Shown here: in pieces, positions 9,218 through 17,695 of the stretch | Numbering within the stretch: position 1 is the stretch's first letter | Layout of the letters: each line of letters begins with the position of its first letter | DNA from: Mycolicibacter minnesotensis | GTDB taxonomy: Bacteria; Actinomycetota; Actinomycetes; Mycobacteriales; Mycobacteriaceae | Assembly: GCF_010731755.1 (NCBI RefSeq) | Contig: NZ_AP022589.1 | Coordinates: 1,922,001-1,986,000, forward strand | DNA: 64,000 nucleotides | Reading direction: 5' to 3' | The notes under the pieces: model-generated | The model's database searches: none | The model's input: only the letters and a program-made list of their open reading frames with translations | Told to the model about the DNA's origin: nothing | Translations under genes and position numbers: made by a program

Positions 9218-10717
9218 TCAGTGCCCTCCCGGGACGCCCTGCTGGTTGTTGGGGACCACCGGCTGCACCGTGCCTGCCGATGGAAGCGTGTCTCGCGCCA
9301 GCAACGCGCCATGCCGAGACAGCTCGGGTCCGGCGGCAAACGTGCGCAGCAGCGGCCACGGTGCCTGTTGCGCCATGCCGGGATCCAGTCCCAGTGCCCG
9401 CAGGGTCTCGGTCTCGGCGGCGATACCGAAGCGAACGCCGTTGGGAGACAACCAGAACAGGGTCTCGCGGGAATCTGATTCGAGCAGTTCGCTGGTGGAG
9501 GCCACGAAGTTGGTCGCGCCCGGAAGCACCAGGACTTGGTTGGCCACCACGGAGGTAGGGCTGCGGTCATCGCGCACCAACCGGACGATCCGGTCGTCCG
9601 TCGCCGGCGACACCGGTAGGCCGCGTCCGTTGTAGACCGTGATCCGGGCCTGCCGGTCACCCGTGGCCTTCTCCCATCCGACGCACGTCGTCGGGTCGGC
9701 GGCGGTGTCGACGAACCTGAGTCTGCTGTTGGGGTAGTACTCGACTGGCAGCGTGCTCACATCCGGGATGTTGACCAGCTTGTCCGGGCTGACCACCAGG
9801 GGGGCGACCGAACCGAACGAGTTGGCGCTGCGGATCAGGTCGGCGACGAAGCTGGTGATCTTCTGGACCCCGTCGGGTACCAGGACGTAGAACTGCGAGC
9901 CGCCGCCGGCCGTGCGGGTCTCCAGGACCGCACCTACCTGGGACCCGGGCACCCACTGTGATGGCGTACCCGCCAGCGGGATCACCGGGACTCGCAGCGG
10001 TTCGGTGCTGGGCAGCGCGTCGAACAGTGCTCGCGACATCTCCACCGGGGCGGTGGTGCCCGGGTCGATACCGAGGCTCAGCGTGATGGCCCGATCAGCG
10101 GGGTCGACTTGGGATCGTCTGCCGCCCCAGATGACATACGTGGCGCCCTGGAAGCGGGTGAGTACGGCCGCGCCAGGAGCCAGCGGAGCCGAGCGGCCGG
10201 CTGGGCTCAGCGAGCCCGCGATCGCGGTCACCACGGGTGGTTCGGCGCGGCGTGCTGAGCCTGCGGTGTCGCAGACCGCCCAGGCTGAGGGGGCGCCGGT
10301 GTTGGCGACCAACGATGCGGGGGCCCCGGGGATGCCGATCATGGGGCCCGTCGGGTACTTGGCGATCTCGGCGGGCTTGACCCAGGTGGGCACCTCGGCG
10401 TGACCGACCGCGAGCCGCGCCGAGGTGATGTTCAGCGCCGGGTAGAGCCGTCCGTCGATGCGGGCATAGATCGCCCCGGAGTCGCGGTCGCCGACGATCG
10501 AAGACGTTCGCACGATGCCGGCCGGCCGCAGCACATTGAGCAGCAGCATCCAGCCCATGCCGATGAGGATCAACACGATGGAGAGCACGATCGCGGCGGT
10601 CTGTTTGCGGTCGTCGTGCTTCATCCGCACGGAGAATTTGGTGGTGGCGGCGCGCAGTCGTCGGTTGTAGAACAGGTGACCGGAGTTCTGGTCCCGGTTC
10701 GACAGGCTCAGCGGCAT
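9218..10717 (-). CDS. eccB2: EccB2, ESX-2 core membrane subunit
   Basis: The protein has 499 residues. A short cytosolic N-terminus (LSNRDQNSGHLFYNRRLRAA) is typical of EccB. One membrane helix follows (about 39-62, TAAIVLSIVLILIGMGWMLLLNVL), then a large periplasmic domain with repeated R-repeat-like units and Cys pairs (WAVCDTAG; TTCVGWEKA). EccB forms the periplasmic part of the secretion complex. It is the first gene of the leftward ESX-2 run and faces a rightward gene across a 150-bp gap (10718-10867), which probably holds both promoters. Confidence 0.95.
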   Translation of the reverse strand: MPLSLSNRDQNSGHLFYNRRLRAATTKFSVRMKHDDRKQTAAIVLSIVLILIGMGWMLLLNVLRPAGIVRTSSIVGDRDSGAIYARIDGRLYPALNITSARLAVGHAEVPTWVKPAEIAKYPTGPMIGIPGAPASLVANTGAPSAWAVCDTAGSARRAEPPVVTAIAGSLSPAGRSAPLAPGAAVLTRFQGATYVIWGGRRSQVDPADRAITLSLGIDPGTTAPVEMSRALFDALPSTEPLRVPVIPLAGTPSQWVPGSQVGAVLETRTAGGGSQFYVLVPDGVQKITSFVADLIRSANSFGSVAPLVVSPDKLVNIPDVSTLPVEYYPNSRLRFVDTAADPTTCVGWEKATGDRQARITVYNGRGLPVSPATDDRIVRLVRDDRSPTSVVANQVLVLPGATNFVASTSELLESDSRETLFWLSPNGVRFGIAAETETLRALGLDPGMAQQAPWPLLRTFAAGPELSRHGALLARDTLPSAGTVQPVVPNNQQGVPGGH

Positions 10718-10867
10718 GCTCTGCTACCCCTAACGACGCACGCTCGGTGATGCTGCGCCGCCCCCTGCGGCGACAAAGCGCACCGCGACGACATTACTGG
10801 CGTTGGCCAGCGGTAACCAGTCACTTGCGCACACGCGATGACGCCCGGCGGGCGTACCTTGAGGGCT

Positions 10868-11305
10868 ATGCCGGACCAGGTGGGGGCGTTCGCAGAGGCT
10901 GCCCGGGCACGGGAAGAGCAGTTAAGGCAGCGGTTGGCGACGTCAGTCCAGCTCGATCTGTCCTTCGAGGGGGTCTTGCGCGGCGCCCGCCAGCACAATC
11001 TGCAGTCGCGGGCGCGGCTGGACGCGCTGGAAGCCGATATCCGTGCGGCCGCTGCCGCCTGGCCGGCTCGGAATACCCCGGCGGGCGCCCGCCAGTTCCA
11101 GGCGTATCTGGCCGGCAAGACCCGGGAGATCCACAAGATCGTCGCCGATGCGGCCGCCGACAGCCAGCAGCGGGCGGCTCAGGTCCAGGCGTTGACTGGG
11201 CGTTATCCGGCTGGTGGTGCCACTCGGGATGGCCAAAAGAACGACGACACCGGAGACATCGTTTGGCCCGATGGTTCCAGAACATCATTACGACCGCCGG
11301 ACTGA
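10868..11305 (+). CDS. Small helical hypothetical protein (possible DUF4226)
   Basis: The 145-residue protein is almost all helix and opens MPDQVGAFAEAARAREEQLRQR. Heptad-like Arg/Ala/Leu spacing runs to about residue 110 and the tail ends GDIVWPDGSRTSL. The opening resembles mycobacterial DUF4226 proteins, which often lie near ESX genes. That link is from memory and not certain. The start is ATG 10868, and a weaker upstream ATG lies at 10838. It is divergent from eccB2 and precedes the lipoprotein gene by 64 bp. The function is unknown; an ESX-associated substrate or helper is only a guess. Confidence 0.65.
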   Translation: MPDQVGAFAEAARAREEQLRQRLATSVQLDLSFEGVLRGARQHNLQSRARLDALEADIRAAAAAWPARNTPAGARQFQAYLAGKTREIHKIVADAAADSQQRAAQVQALTGRYPAGGATRDGQKNDDTGDIVWPDGSRTSLRPPD

Positions 11306-11369
11306 GTGGTGTGCTGAGAGTTGTAGCTGGCAGGTTGCGGAAATAATCCGAACGGGAGGAAGGATTCGT

Positions 11370-12272
11370 ATGCCTCGGGGATGTCGGCCGAAGGGTGTCG
11401 TCATTTCGATCAGTCTTGTCTTAGCTGTCGCCGGCTGTGGGTCAGACAATCTCCAGAAGCGCCCCGTCGCGGGCATGTCGAGCGTCGCAGGTACGGGGCC
11501 GGTCAATGTGCTTCCCCCCACGGTCAACGAAGCCAAGGTGATGCCGAGGCCGGTATCGCGATTGCAACCGGGAATTCAGGTACTGGTGGGCGAGGGATCT
11601 TCGACGACTGTGTGTACCTCGGGTTTCTATCTGGATTTCCCGGATCCGGGCAACGCGGGACAACGGACCGCGGGGTTTGTCATCGGCGCACAGTGCGCCC
11701 ACGGTGACGAAGACGCTCCGGTCTTCGTCATGAAGAGCGAAGCTGACGGCTTGGCTTCAACGCGTACCAAGGTCGGCGAGATCATCTATCGGACACCTGG
11801 TGAAGCCCGCCCGAACGTGGCTGATCGGCCCTGGACCATGCCGACATCTCCGCTGGCGGTGTTCAGTTCCGGACCGGGCGAGTCGGGGCTGACCGTCGGA
11901 GGCGCCGTAAACGGAGAGCCCCCGACGGCTGACGCGATCCAGACCGCGGACGTGGTGCAACGCCGACAGGCTCACGCGATGTGGACGGACCTCGATGGCA
12001 GGGTCGTTGCGGGGCGGGTGGTCGACCCTGCCGCGGCAGCAGAACTACGAGACATTCCTCCCGGGATCGACCGAGTTGTCGTCGCGGCCGACGATCCGAA
12101 CACCGCTATCGATGCCAAGATCATCGGCGCTCCGGTCACTGCGGACGTAGATGGCTCTATCGCCAATCTAGGCATCATCACTGCGGTCGATCCGGCGCGA
12201 CGCTGGGTTGTGGTGGATCTGATCGCTCCGTTCCTGGTGCGCCATAACGCGGTGCTGGTCGTGTCCCGTTAG
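11370..12272 (+). CDS. Predicted lipoprotein, possibly a degenerate chymotrypsin-fold protein
   Basis: The 300-residue protein has a lipoprotein signal (MPRGCRPKGVVISISLVLAVAGC, written here in two parts: a basic start, then a hydrophobic run ending in lipobox VAGC, Cys23). The ribosome-binding site GGGAGGAAGG precedes the ATG. The mature part has STTVCTSGFYLDF followed by TAGFVIGAQCAHGDE, a layout like the CTAGF...TAGHC region of S1-type proteases, but the catalytic His position reads AQC and no GDSGG is present. If that fold guess is right, it would be catalytically dead. It is anchored outside the membrane next to ESX-2. Confidence 0.7.
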   Translation: MPRGCRPKGVVISISLVLAVAGCGSDNLQKRPVAGMSSVAGTGPVNVLPPTVNEAKVMPRPVSRLQPGIQVLVGEGSSTTVCTSGFYLDFPDPGNAGQRTAGFVIGAQCAHGDEDAPVFVMKSEADGLASTRTKVGEIIYRTPGEARPNVADRPWTMPTSPLAVFSSGPGESGLTVGGAVNGEPPTADAIQTADVVQRRQAHAMWTDLDGRVVAGRVVDPAAAAELRDIPPGIDRVVVAADDPNTAIDAKIIGAPVTADVDGSIANLGIITAVDPARRWVVVDLIAPFLVRHNAVLVVSR

Positions 12273-12346
12273 TCCGGACCTCGAGCAACGCCAATTCGCG
12301 CTAGTGCAACTAGCGTGAATCGGTCGGCCGCGGCTAGGCTGGTCCA

Positions 12347-12580
12347 GTGGAGACGATCAGCAGCACCGACGCCAAGAACCAGCTGAACCGACTCCTGAAC
12401 GACGTCAAGTCCGGTGCCTCGTTCACCATTACCAACCACGGGCAGCCCGTCGCGCGACTCATACCGATCGAAGCCGTTCCGCGTAGGTTCGGCCAGTTGC
12501 CGAGTCTGGTTGTCCCCGAGGATTTCGACGCCGCGTTGCCGGAAGCAGAGCTAGCGACGTGGGAAGCCGCCGGAGAGTGA
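12347..12580 (+). CDS. Phd/YefM-type antitoxin
   Basis: The 77-residue protein has the classic Phd/YefM N-terminal DNA-binding fold (ISSTDAKNQLNRLLNDVKSG, then ITNHGQPVARLIPIEA) and an acidic C-terminal arm that should block the toxin. It starts at GTG 12347. Its stop overlaps the toxin start in a GTGA tetranucleotide, as expected for an autoregulated type II toxin-antitoxin operon. Confidence 0.88.
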   Translation: METISSTDAKNQLNRLLNDVKSGASFTITNHGQPVARLIPIEAVPRRFGQLPSLVVPEDFDAALPEAELATWEAAGE

Positions 12581-12966
12581 AGGTTCTGCTTGACACGCAC
12601 ACCCTGCTGTGGCTTGTGAGCAAACCGACGAACGTCGACGCCAACGCTCTCGCAGTGTTGGCCGACCCCGAAACATCGGTGTGGGTTTCGTCCGCTTCCG
12701 CCTGGGAAATCGCGACCAAGACCCGGTTGGGCCGGCTTGACGGTGCGGCGCTGTTGGCTGCCTGGAGTGAGGTCACGACCGACATGGGCAGCACGGATCT
12801 GGACATAACCTCCGCGGACGCCATTCTGGCGGGCCGGCTTTCCTGGGAACACCGAGACCCGTTCGACCGTGTCCTGGTTGCCCAGGCACTACGCCGCAAT
12901 CTCACCCTCGCCACCCGGGACGTCAAGATCATCGAAGCCGCAATCGTCCCGACCCTCAACGCCTAA
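12577..12966 (+). CDS. vapC: VapC-type PIN-domain ribonuclease toxin
   Basis: The PIN domain has 129 residues. The acidic Mg2+-binding residues are visible as D6 (LLDTHTLLWL), E44 (SAWEIATK), D94/D97 (HRDPFDR) and D115 (ATRD). VapC toxins cut tRNA or rRNA until neutralised by the antitoxin. I chose GTG 12577, which overlaps the antitoxin stop. An ATG at 12559 would add six residues before the conserved core. The cognate antitoxin is Phd-like rather than AbrB- or RHH-like. The pair sits between the ESX-2 core and the EspJ/EspK-like genes. Confidence 0.9.
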   Translation: MKVLLDTHTLLWLVSKPTNVDANALAVLADPETSVWVSSASAWEIATKTRLGRLDGAALLAAWSEVTTDMGSTDLDITSADAILAGRLSWEHRDPFDRVLVAQALRRNLTLATRDVKIIEAAIVPTLNA

Positions 12967-13010
12967 ATCTGGCGGGCCGGCTTGGCGCCTGTCCCGCGTG
13001 AAGAGCGCCG

Positions 13011-13973
13011 TCAGTTCGATGATTCGTCTTTGTCCACAATGCGTTTCAGGGGAGTGATGCCAGGCAGGGCGACGCCCTTCGCGACGGACTTCGTCACCGG
13101 CACGTTGGGCGGGACCGTCGTCCGGCCCTTGACGGGCTGACCGTTGGGCACGCCGGGCGCGGCGATCCGCTTCGCGTCGGCTTTGTCGTCTTTGCCGCCT
13201 TTGCCTCCGGCGCCCGCCCCGCCGGGCATCATCGGCATCATCCCGCCGCCGCTCCCACCGGCGGAGGGTGCACCACCGGAGGTACCGATGGCACCGGTGC
13301 TGGTCATAGAGCTGGCGGGCGTAGTCGGTGTCGACGTCCCCGGCACCGGGGGTGGGCCGAGGTTGCTGGCTGGCGTGGTGCCCACGCCGAGACCGCCGCC
13401 GCTGCCGCCGGAGCCGAAATCGCCTGCACCGAAGTCTGGTTCGGGTCCGATGTCTGAGGCCAACGTGGCGCCGCCCAGACCGCCTTTGCCCAGCGAGGAC
13501 GCCGCGCTCATCAGCGGGGACAACGCTCCCTGGCCGGCCTGCATCAATCCCTGGGGCAGCTTGGTTACCGCGCCGAGGGCTCCGCTGAGTGCGCCGGTGA
13601 TGCCCTGCATGGCGCTGTTGACGCCCTGCATCGCCCCACTCATGGCGTCCTGCGGCAGCTGCTGCTGCGGCGCCATCGAGGGGGCGGCCTCCGCGGCGAC
13701 TTTCTGAAACTTCGACACTGCGTCGGCCTCGTGCTCACCGAACTTCCGGACGGCATCGGCGGCATGGCCGGCGCGATCGCGGTGATCGTTGGCGAGTTCG
13801 GTGTTGGTTTCGACCAGATTCAAGTTCGTGGCTGCCCCGAACGCAGCCATCGTGGCATCGACGGGGGAGGAGCCGCCCGCGTGGACCGGGCCAGGGGGGA
13901 TCGGGGTCGGTGGCTGGGAGAGCGCGATGTGCAAAAAGTCCGCACCGTAGTGCCTGACGAAGTCGTCTGTCAT
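13011..13973 (-). CDS. EspJ-like ESX-2-associated protein (Rv3898c/Rv3897c-like)
   Basis: The 320-residue protein starts MTDDFVRHYGADFLHIALSQ. A QPPTPIPP segment follows, then a helical region (VDATMAAFGAATNLNLVETNTELANDH...) and a Gly/Met/Pro-rich low-complexity half ending in a basic tail. The layout resembles EspJ of ESX-1 (FPQPPAPI followed by helices). The start overlaps the EspK-like stop by 4 bp (ATGA), so the two are translated together. In M. tuberculosis this position is annotated as two short genes whose lengths, as I recall, sum to about 320, so the reference may be the broken copy. Confidence 0.7.
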   Translation of the reverse strand: MTDDFVRHYGADFLHIALSQPPTPIPPGPVHAGGSSPVDATMAAFGAATNLNLVETNTELANDHRDRAGHAADAVRKFGEHEADAVSKFQKVAAEAAPSMAPQQQLPQDAMSGAMQGVNSAMQGITGALSGALGAVTKLPQGLMQAGQGALSPLMSAASSLGKGGLGGATLASDIGPEPDFGAGDFGSGGSGGGLGVGTTPASNLGPPPVPGTSTPTTPASSMTSTGAIGTSGGAPSAGGSGGGMMPMMPGGAGAGGKGGKDDKADAKRIAAPGVPNGQPVKGRTTVPPNVPVTKSVAKGVALPGITPLKRIVDKDESSN

Positions 13974-16405
13974 GGCGCTACACCTCCATGCTGTCCTGCC
14001 GTTACCAGATACCACGAGAGGTGGTACCGGGCGAGCTCTTCACTTCCGTCGATCAGCGCGTCGATGGCCGCCAACAGCATCCAGTCGGCGACGTCCCGCG
14101 GAGCATGTTGGGGATAGGCCGACAGTACCTGCGTCTGCGTAGTGGTGACTACCTGCCGAAACAGCTCGACTTCGTTGTCGGCGACGCCTGATCTGCGGGC
14201 CATGGCGCGTGCCACGGTCTGCACTATCCGCGGCAGGCGCGCGTTGGCTCCGGTGACTTCGATGAGGGTGGGTCCCAGTTCGTCCACGTGCTGGCCATAG
14301 CGGGCGCGCTCACCGCTGCCGGGGATCGGATCGTTGGGGCCGGCCTCAGTGACGTAGGTATTCGGCTGGTGGGCCGCAGCTGCGATCACCGCACCCAGCA
14401 GATCCACCGCGCTGGTATCGCGGCGACGGTGCGCGGGATCCAGGAGGGTGAGTCCGGGGGGAAGTTTGACTGTGGGCGGAATCCAGCCGCCGGCCACGTC
14501 GGTGGCCAGCAGGATGGTGGTCTCGTCGTCGCGAAGGCCGGCCGCCCAAGCCAGGTTCGGTGCTTGGCGCGCCACCGCGTCGACCTTGCGTTGTAGATCC
14601 TGGTGCTCGGCCAGGCGCCGAGCGGCCGTACCGGCTCCCGCCCCGGCGGTGCTCCCGGCGCCCATGCTGCCGGCCAGCGACGCCGCGGACTGTCCGCCGG
14701 CCCCCGGGGCAGGTTTGCCCGCCGCCGGGCGATCACCGGCGGAGGCCACCGTCGGTCCACCAGACGTCGGGGTCGTGGGGGCTCCGGGCGCAGACGGGGG
14801 AGTCGGCCCGGGCGGCACCGAGGGCACGGGCGGGGCAGCGGGGGCCGCGGGACGTAAGTCCGCCCCGTAACCGGGCAACGGGCCAGACGGGCCTACCGGG
14901 CCGGCACTGATGGGACCCGACGGCACCGCGGAAGGGCTGGCGGTCACCGGGGCCGTCGCGGGTGTTGCCGGTGTGGCTCCCGCGGTCGGCGCGGCCGGAG
15001 CCACCTCCGTGCTCGGACTGGCCAGTTGGGCCATGTTGCCCAACGCACCGCCGGCCATCGGCGTCACCGAGGGCGACGGCGGTATCTGCGAGGGCTGGCC
15101 GAATCCGCCGAGCCCCGATCCACCCGTACCGGGGGTGGGCGGGGGTCCGCCTAGTCCTGGAGGTCCACCGCCGGGCATTCCCGCGGCGAGCGCTTGGGTG
15201 GGGCCGCTGGTTGGGAGACCGGGTGGCATCCCACCACCACCGCCGGGTGGGCCGCCGAGGCCCGGCATGGCAGAGGCCATGGGAGACGGAGCGCCGCCGG
15301 GTGATCCGACCCCTCCTCCCGAGAATCCGCCGCTTCCACCTGACGGTCCGCTCGGGCCGAGGTTAGTGATGCCCGTTTGGCCACCAGTCGAGTCGGCGAG
15401 GCCACTGATGCCGGTGCCGGTGCTGCTTGTACCTGTAGCAGTATTACCGGTGATGACGCCGCTGGAGCTTGTGCCGGTGCCACCTAAACCGCCAGTCGTG
15501 CCACTGACGCCTGGGTTTGGGCCCGTGCCGGATCTGTCCGGCGGTCCGACGACGCCAACGCCTGCGGTTGCTCCTCCCGACTGGGTTACGCCCCCGTGCC
15601 CGGCTGCTGGTCCAACCGCACTGTTGCCGTCGCTAGGCGGCCCGCCGCTTGCTAAGCCGCCACTGTTGGTGCCGCCCGTTCCGCGAGTGTCGTTGCCACC
15701 TGTGCCGCTGTTGGCGGGGCCGGCTGGAAGCAGGAGTTCGTCGACATTATTGGGACCTGCGTGATTTTCCGCGTACCCAGCACCGTAAGGGAATGGCAGC
15801 TGGTCGGGACCGGCTGCCTTTCTGCGCAGCTCTTCGCTGGTGGGTGGTTGCGACGGTGGTGGGCCGAATTTTGCCCCGTTGTCTTCCAGCCACCGCTGTG
15901 CGTCACCCTCGACGCCTAGCTCATTGAACATCTGCTGGGTTGCCGCAATGATCTTGCCGTTGGCTTCGGAACCGCGTTCGGTTGCTTCAGCGTTGGCGGT
16001 GGCGATTAGGCCAATAGCTTGTGCCATCGACTCTGGAGTGTTTTTCGCGACGAGTTCGTCGATTCTCGGATTGTACTGATCGGCGATATTCCGCAATCGG
16101 GTACGAAGTTCATCAACAGCCTTGGCGACGCTGTCACTAGCCGTGCTTTTGCTCCGACAGTGCTCGGCGGCGTTCGCAAGACGGTTGTAGCCAGTGCGCA
16201 GACGCATCAGCTCATCTTCTGTGGTCTGCCCACTGTTCCTTGCGCTTACGCCGTCTGTGAAGGCTTGGAGTTCGACCGCCTCGTGCTCTTTGGCGCTGGA
16301 ATGGTCAGACCAGTACCCCACACCGCTAGTCGGCCCGGTCGGGGGTGCGGGCCACCATTCACCCACCAAGTAGGACGACCATTTCCCCGACGGTAGATCA
16401 GTCAC
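13970..16405 (-). CDS. EspK-like ESX-2-associated protein (Rv3900c/Rv3899c-like)
   Basis: The 811-residue protein has three parts. Residues 1-178 are helical with two Trp-rich motifs (GEWWPAPP, GYWSDHS). Residues about 180-590 are Gly/Pro/Ser/Thr-rich and probably disordered. A folded C-terminal domain from about residue 595 contains GLRDDETTILLATDVAGG and ADWMLLAAIDALIDG. This matches EspK of ESX-1 (helical N-terminus, Pro-rich middle, C-terminal domain with a similar VTTDGSIVVANSYG strand pair). It starts at GTG 16405. EspK is a proposed secreted or chaperone-like factor, so a matching ESX-2 role is inference. M. tuberculosis has two adjacent genes here. Confidence 0.75.
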   Translation of the reverse strand: MTDLPSGKWSSYLVGEWWPAPPTGPTSGVGYWSDHSSAKEHEAVELQAFTDGVSARNSGQTTEDELMRLRTGYNRLANAAEHCRSKSTASDSVAKAVDELRTRLRNIADQYNPRIDELVAKNTPESMAQAIGLIATANAEATERGSEANGKIIAATQQMFNELGVEGDAQRWLEDNGAKFGPPPSQPPTSEELRRKAAGPDQLPFPYGAGYAENHAGPNNVDELLLPAGPANSGTGGNDTRGTGGTNSGGLASGGPPSDGNSAVGPAAGHGGVTQSGGATAGVGVVGPPDRSGTGPNPGVSGTTGGLGGTGTSSSGVITGNTATGTSSTGTGISGLADSTGGQTGITNLGPSGPSGGSGGFSGGGVGSPGGAPSPMASAMPGLGGPPGGGGGMPPGLPTSGPTQALAAGMPGGGPPGLGGPPPTPGTGGSGLGGFGQPSQIPPSPSVTPMAGGALGNMAQLASPSTEVAPAAPTAGATPATPATAPVTASPSAVPSGPISAGPVGPSGPLPGYGADLRPAAPAAPPVPSVPPGPTPPSAPGAPTTPTSGGPTVASAGDRPAAGKPAPGAGGQSAASLAGSMGAGSTAGAGAGTAARRLAEHQDLQRKVDAVARQAPNLAWAAGLRDDETTILLATDVAGGWIPPTVKLPPGLTLLDPAHRRRDTSAVDLLGAVIAAAAHQPNTYVTEAGPNDPIPGSGERARYGQHVDELGPTLIEVTGANARLPRIVQTVARAMARRSGVADNEVELFRQVVTTTQTQVLSAYPQHAPRDVADWMLLAAIDALIDGSEELARYHLSWYLVTAGQHGGVAP

Positions 16406-16438
16406 CGCATCGTTCCTTCAGCACACGTTGTCCCGTAG

Positions 16439-16870
16439 TCATTCGATAGATTCCTGAAACTGCTTGTTATCCGAGCCCTTGCTGGCCGTTGCAGTCATGG
16501 TTTGATAAGCCTGCGCCAGACTAAGCGCGGCGTCACGGTATTCGTTATCGAGAGCAGGATCTATAGCCGCAGCCTCAAGAATAATCGCACCGTTTGCGGC
16601 GGCGATACGTGCAAATGCTGCGTCATTGCCATTCGTTTCAATGTTCACGGCATCTGAAGCGAGCATGTACTTGCTGCATAGCTGCGCTTTGGCTGCGGCT
16701 CTTTGAGTCGCGGTATACATAGGATTAGGCTCCGACTTGGTTAGAGCTAGTATTCCTACTACCAGAGCAGCGGCGGATAACAACGCCGTTAGCGCCAAGA
16801 GCGTCAGTGTCAACCTGCTACGCGGCGTAACTGGAGGCAGTGAGGGCCACGGCGGTGGGTTGATCATCAC
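16439..16870 (-). CDS. Small single-pass membrane protein, paralogue B
   Basis: The 143-residue protein has a Pro/Trp N-terminus (INPPPWPSLPP), one membrane helix (about 22-44, LTLLALTALLSAAALVVGILAL) and an external helical domain with YTATQRAAAKAQLC, IETNGND and AAAIDPALDNEYRDAA. It is clearly related to the gene at 17137-17625. I chose GTG 16870 because a TANNNT box ends 7 bases upstream in both paralogues, which suggests a leaderless mRNA. It lies 33 bp before the EspK-like gene. Its function is unknown. Confidence 0.75.
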   Translation of the reverse strand: MMINPPPWPSLPPVTPRSRLTLTLLALTALLSAAALVVGILALTKSEPNPMYTATQRAAAKAQLCSKYMLASDAVNIETNGNDAAFARIAAANGAIILEAAAIDPALDNEYRDAALSLAQAYQTMTATASKGSDNKQFQESIE

Positions 16871-16888
16871 ACTGCGGATGGTAGACCT
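16871..16888 (-). promoter_or_regulatory. Probable -10 box of the paralogue B gene
   Basis: On the minus strand AGGTCTACCATCCGCA runs straight into the GTG start. TACCAT fits the mycobacterial -10 consensus TANNNT and lies 7 bases from the start codon. The same block precedes the paralogue at 17626-17643. Confidence 0.55.
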
Positions 16889-17136
16889 TGACGCGATTTC
16901 ACGTTTACATCCTGATTGAGACTGCGTTCGTTCGGCAGGCGGAAGTCCTGGGCGCTGAACGTACTGGCAGCGGCAGCGCGTTATCTGGCCCCTGGGAAAG
17001 GTTTGCTTGACACTTCGGCGGGATACGGTCGCGGTGTTCGAATCGGATCAGGCTCATCTCGTGAGTGAGCCGTGTAGGAGCCGACAGCGCCGCATCGGAG
17101 TACCTTCAAACGGCGTCGACCTCCCATAGAAGGAGG

Positions 17137-17625
17137 CTAATCGCCGCAAAGCTCTGTCATCACGCGGTCTTTGGCGTTTGCGTCGGTAACCATCGCCTCG
17201 AGTTCCGGGTCTCCCCCATCTTTACCAGTGGCAACCGCCACGAGCGTTTGGTAGGTGAGTGCGAGCGCGCGGGCCGCATCGCGATACTTAGGATCGAGGG
17301 CGGGGTCCGCTGCGGCCGTCTCCAGAATCAGGGCACCGTTCGTTGCGGATAGCCTCCCGAGCGCGACGTTATTGGGCGTGTTCGTCTCAATGTGTTCCGC
17401 ATGAGCTGCAAGCTTGTAGCTGTCACAGAGGCGCTTCTTGGCATCGGCTTGCTGCGAGGCCGTGTAATGCGGCGTTGACGCGTCTGCCGAGCGGGTTAGC
17501 GAAATGATCGCCACGATCAATGCAGCGACTGATAGCAATGCAGCGAGCGCCGCGAATACCGCAGTGGTCCGCCGGGGTGGCTGGGCGGCAGACGGTGTGG
17601 GCCAAGGAGGTGGTGTCATGGTCAC
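17137..17625 (-). CDS. Small single-pass membrane protein, paralogue A
   Basis: The 162-residue relative of the 16439-16870 gene has the same build: MTPPPWPTP start, membrane helix (VFAALAALLSVAALIVAIISL), then YTASQQADAKKRLC, EHIETNTPNN and AAADPALDPKYRDAARALALTYQT. It has an extra tail ending VMTELCGD, whose Cys may pair with the Cys after the membrane helix. GTG 17625 is preferred over the internal ATG 17619 because of the conserved TACCAT box. It is the first gene of the leftward run that includes the EspK/EspJ-like pair, with a 266-bp gap before paralogue B that shows nothing else I can recognise. Confidence 0.75.
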   Translation of the reverse strand: MTMTPPPWPTPSAAQPPRRTTAVFAALAALLSVAALIVAIISLTRSADASTPHYTASQQADAKKRLCDSYKLAAHAEHIETNTPNNVALGRLSATNGALILETAAADPALDPKYRDAARALALTYQTLVAVATGKDGGDPELEAMVTDANAKDRVMTELCGD

Positions 17626-17643
17626 AATGCGGATGGTAGACCT
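17626..17643 (-). promoter_or_regulatory. Probable -10 box of the paralogue A gene
   Basis: The minus strand reads AGGTCTACCATCCGCAT just before the GTG start, nearly identical to the block in front of paralogue B. TACCAT is the candidate -10 and leaves room for a leaderless transcript. Confidence 0.55.
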
Positions 17644-17695
17644 CAATCAGGCTCCGGGCCCTTAGATCGTTGCCTGGCGCTTGGCCGCCCGCCCC

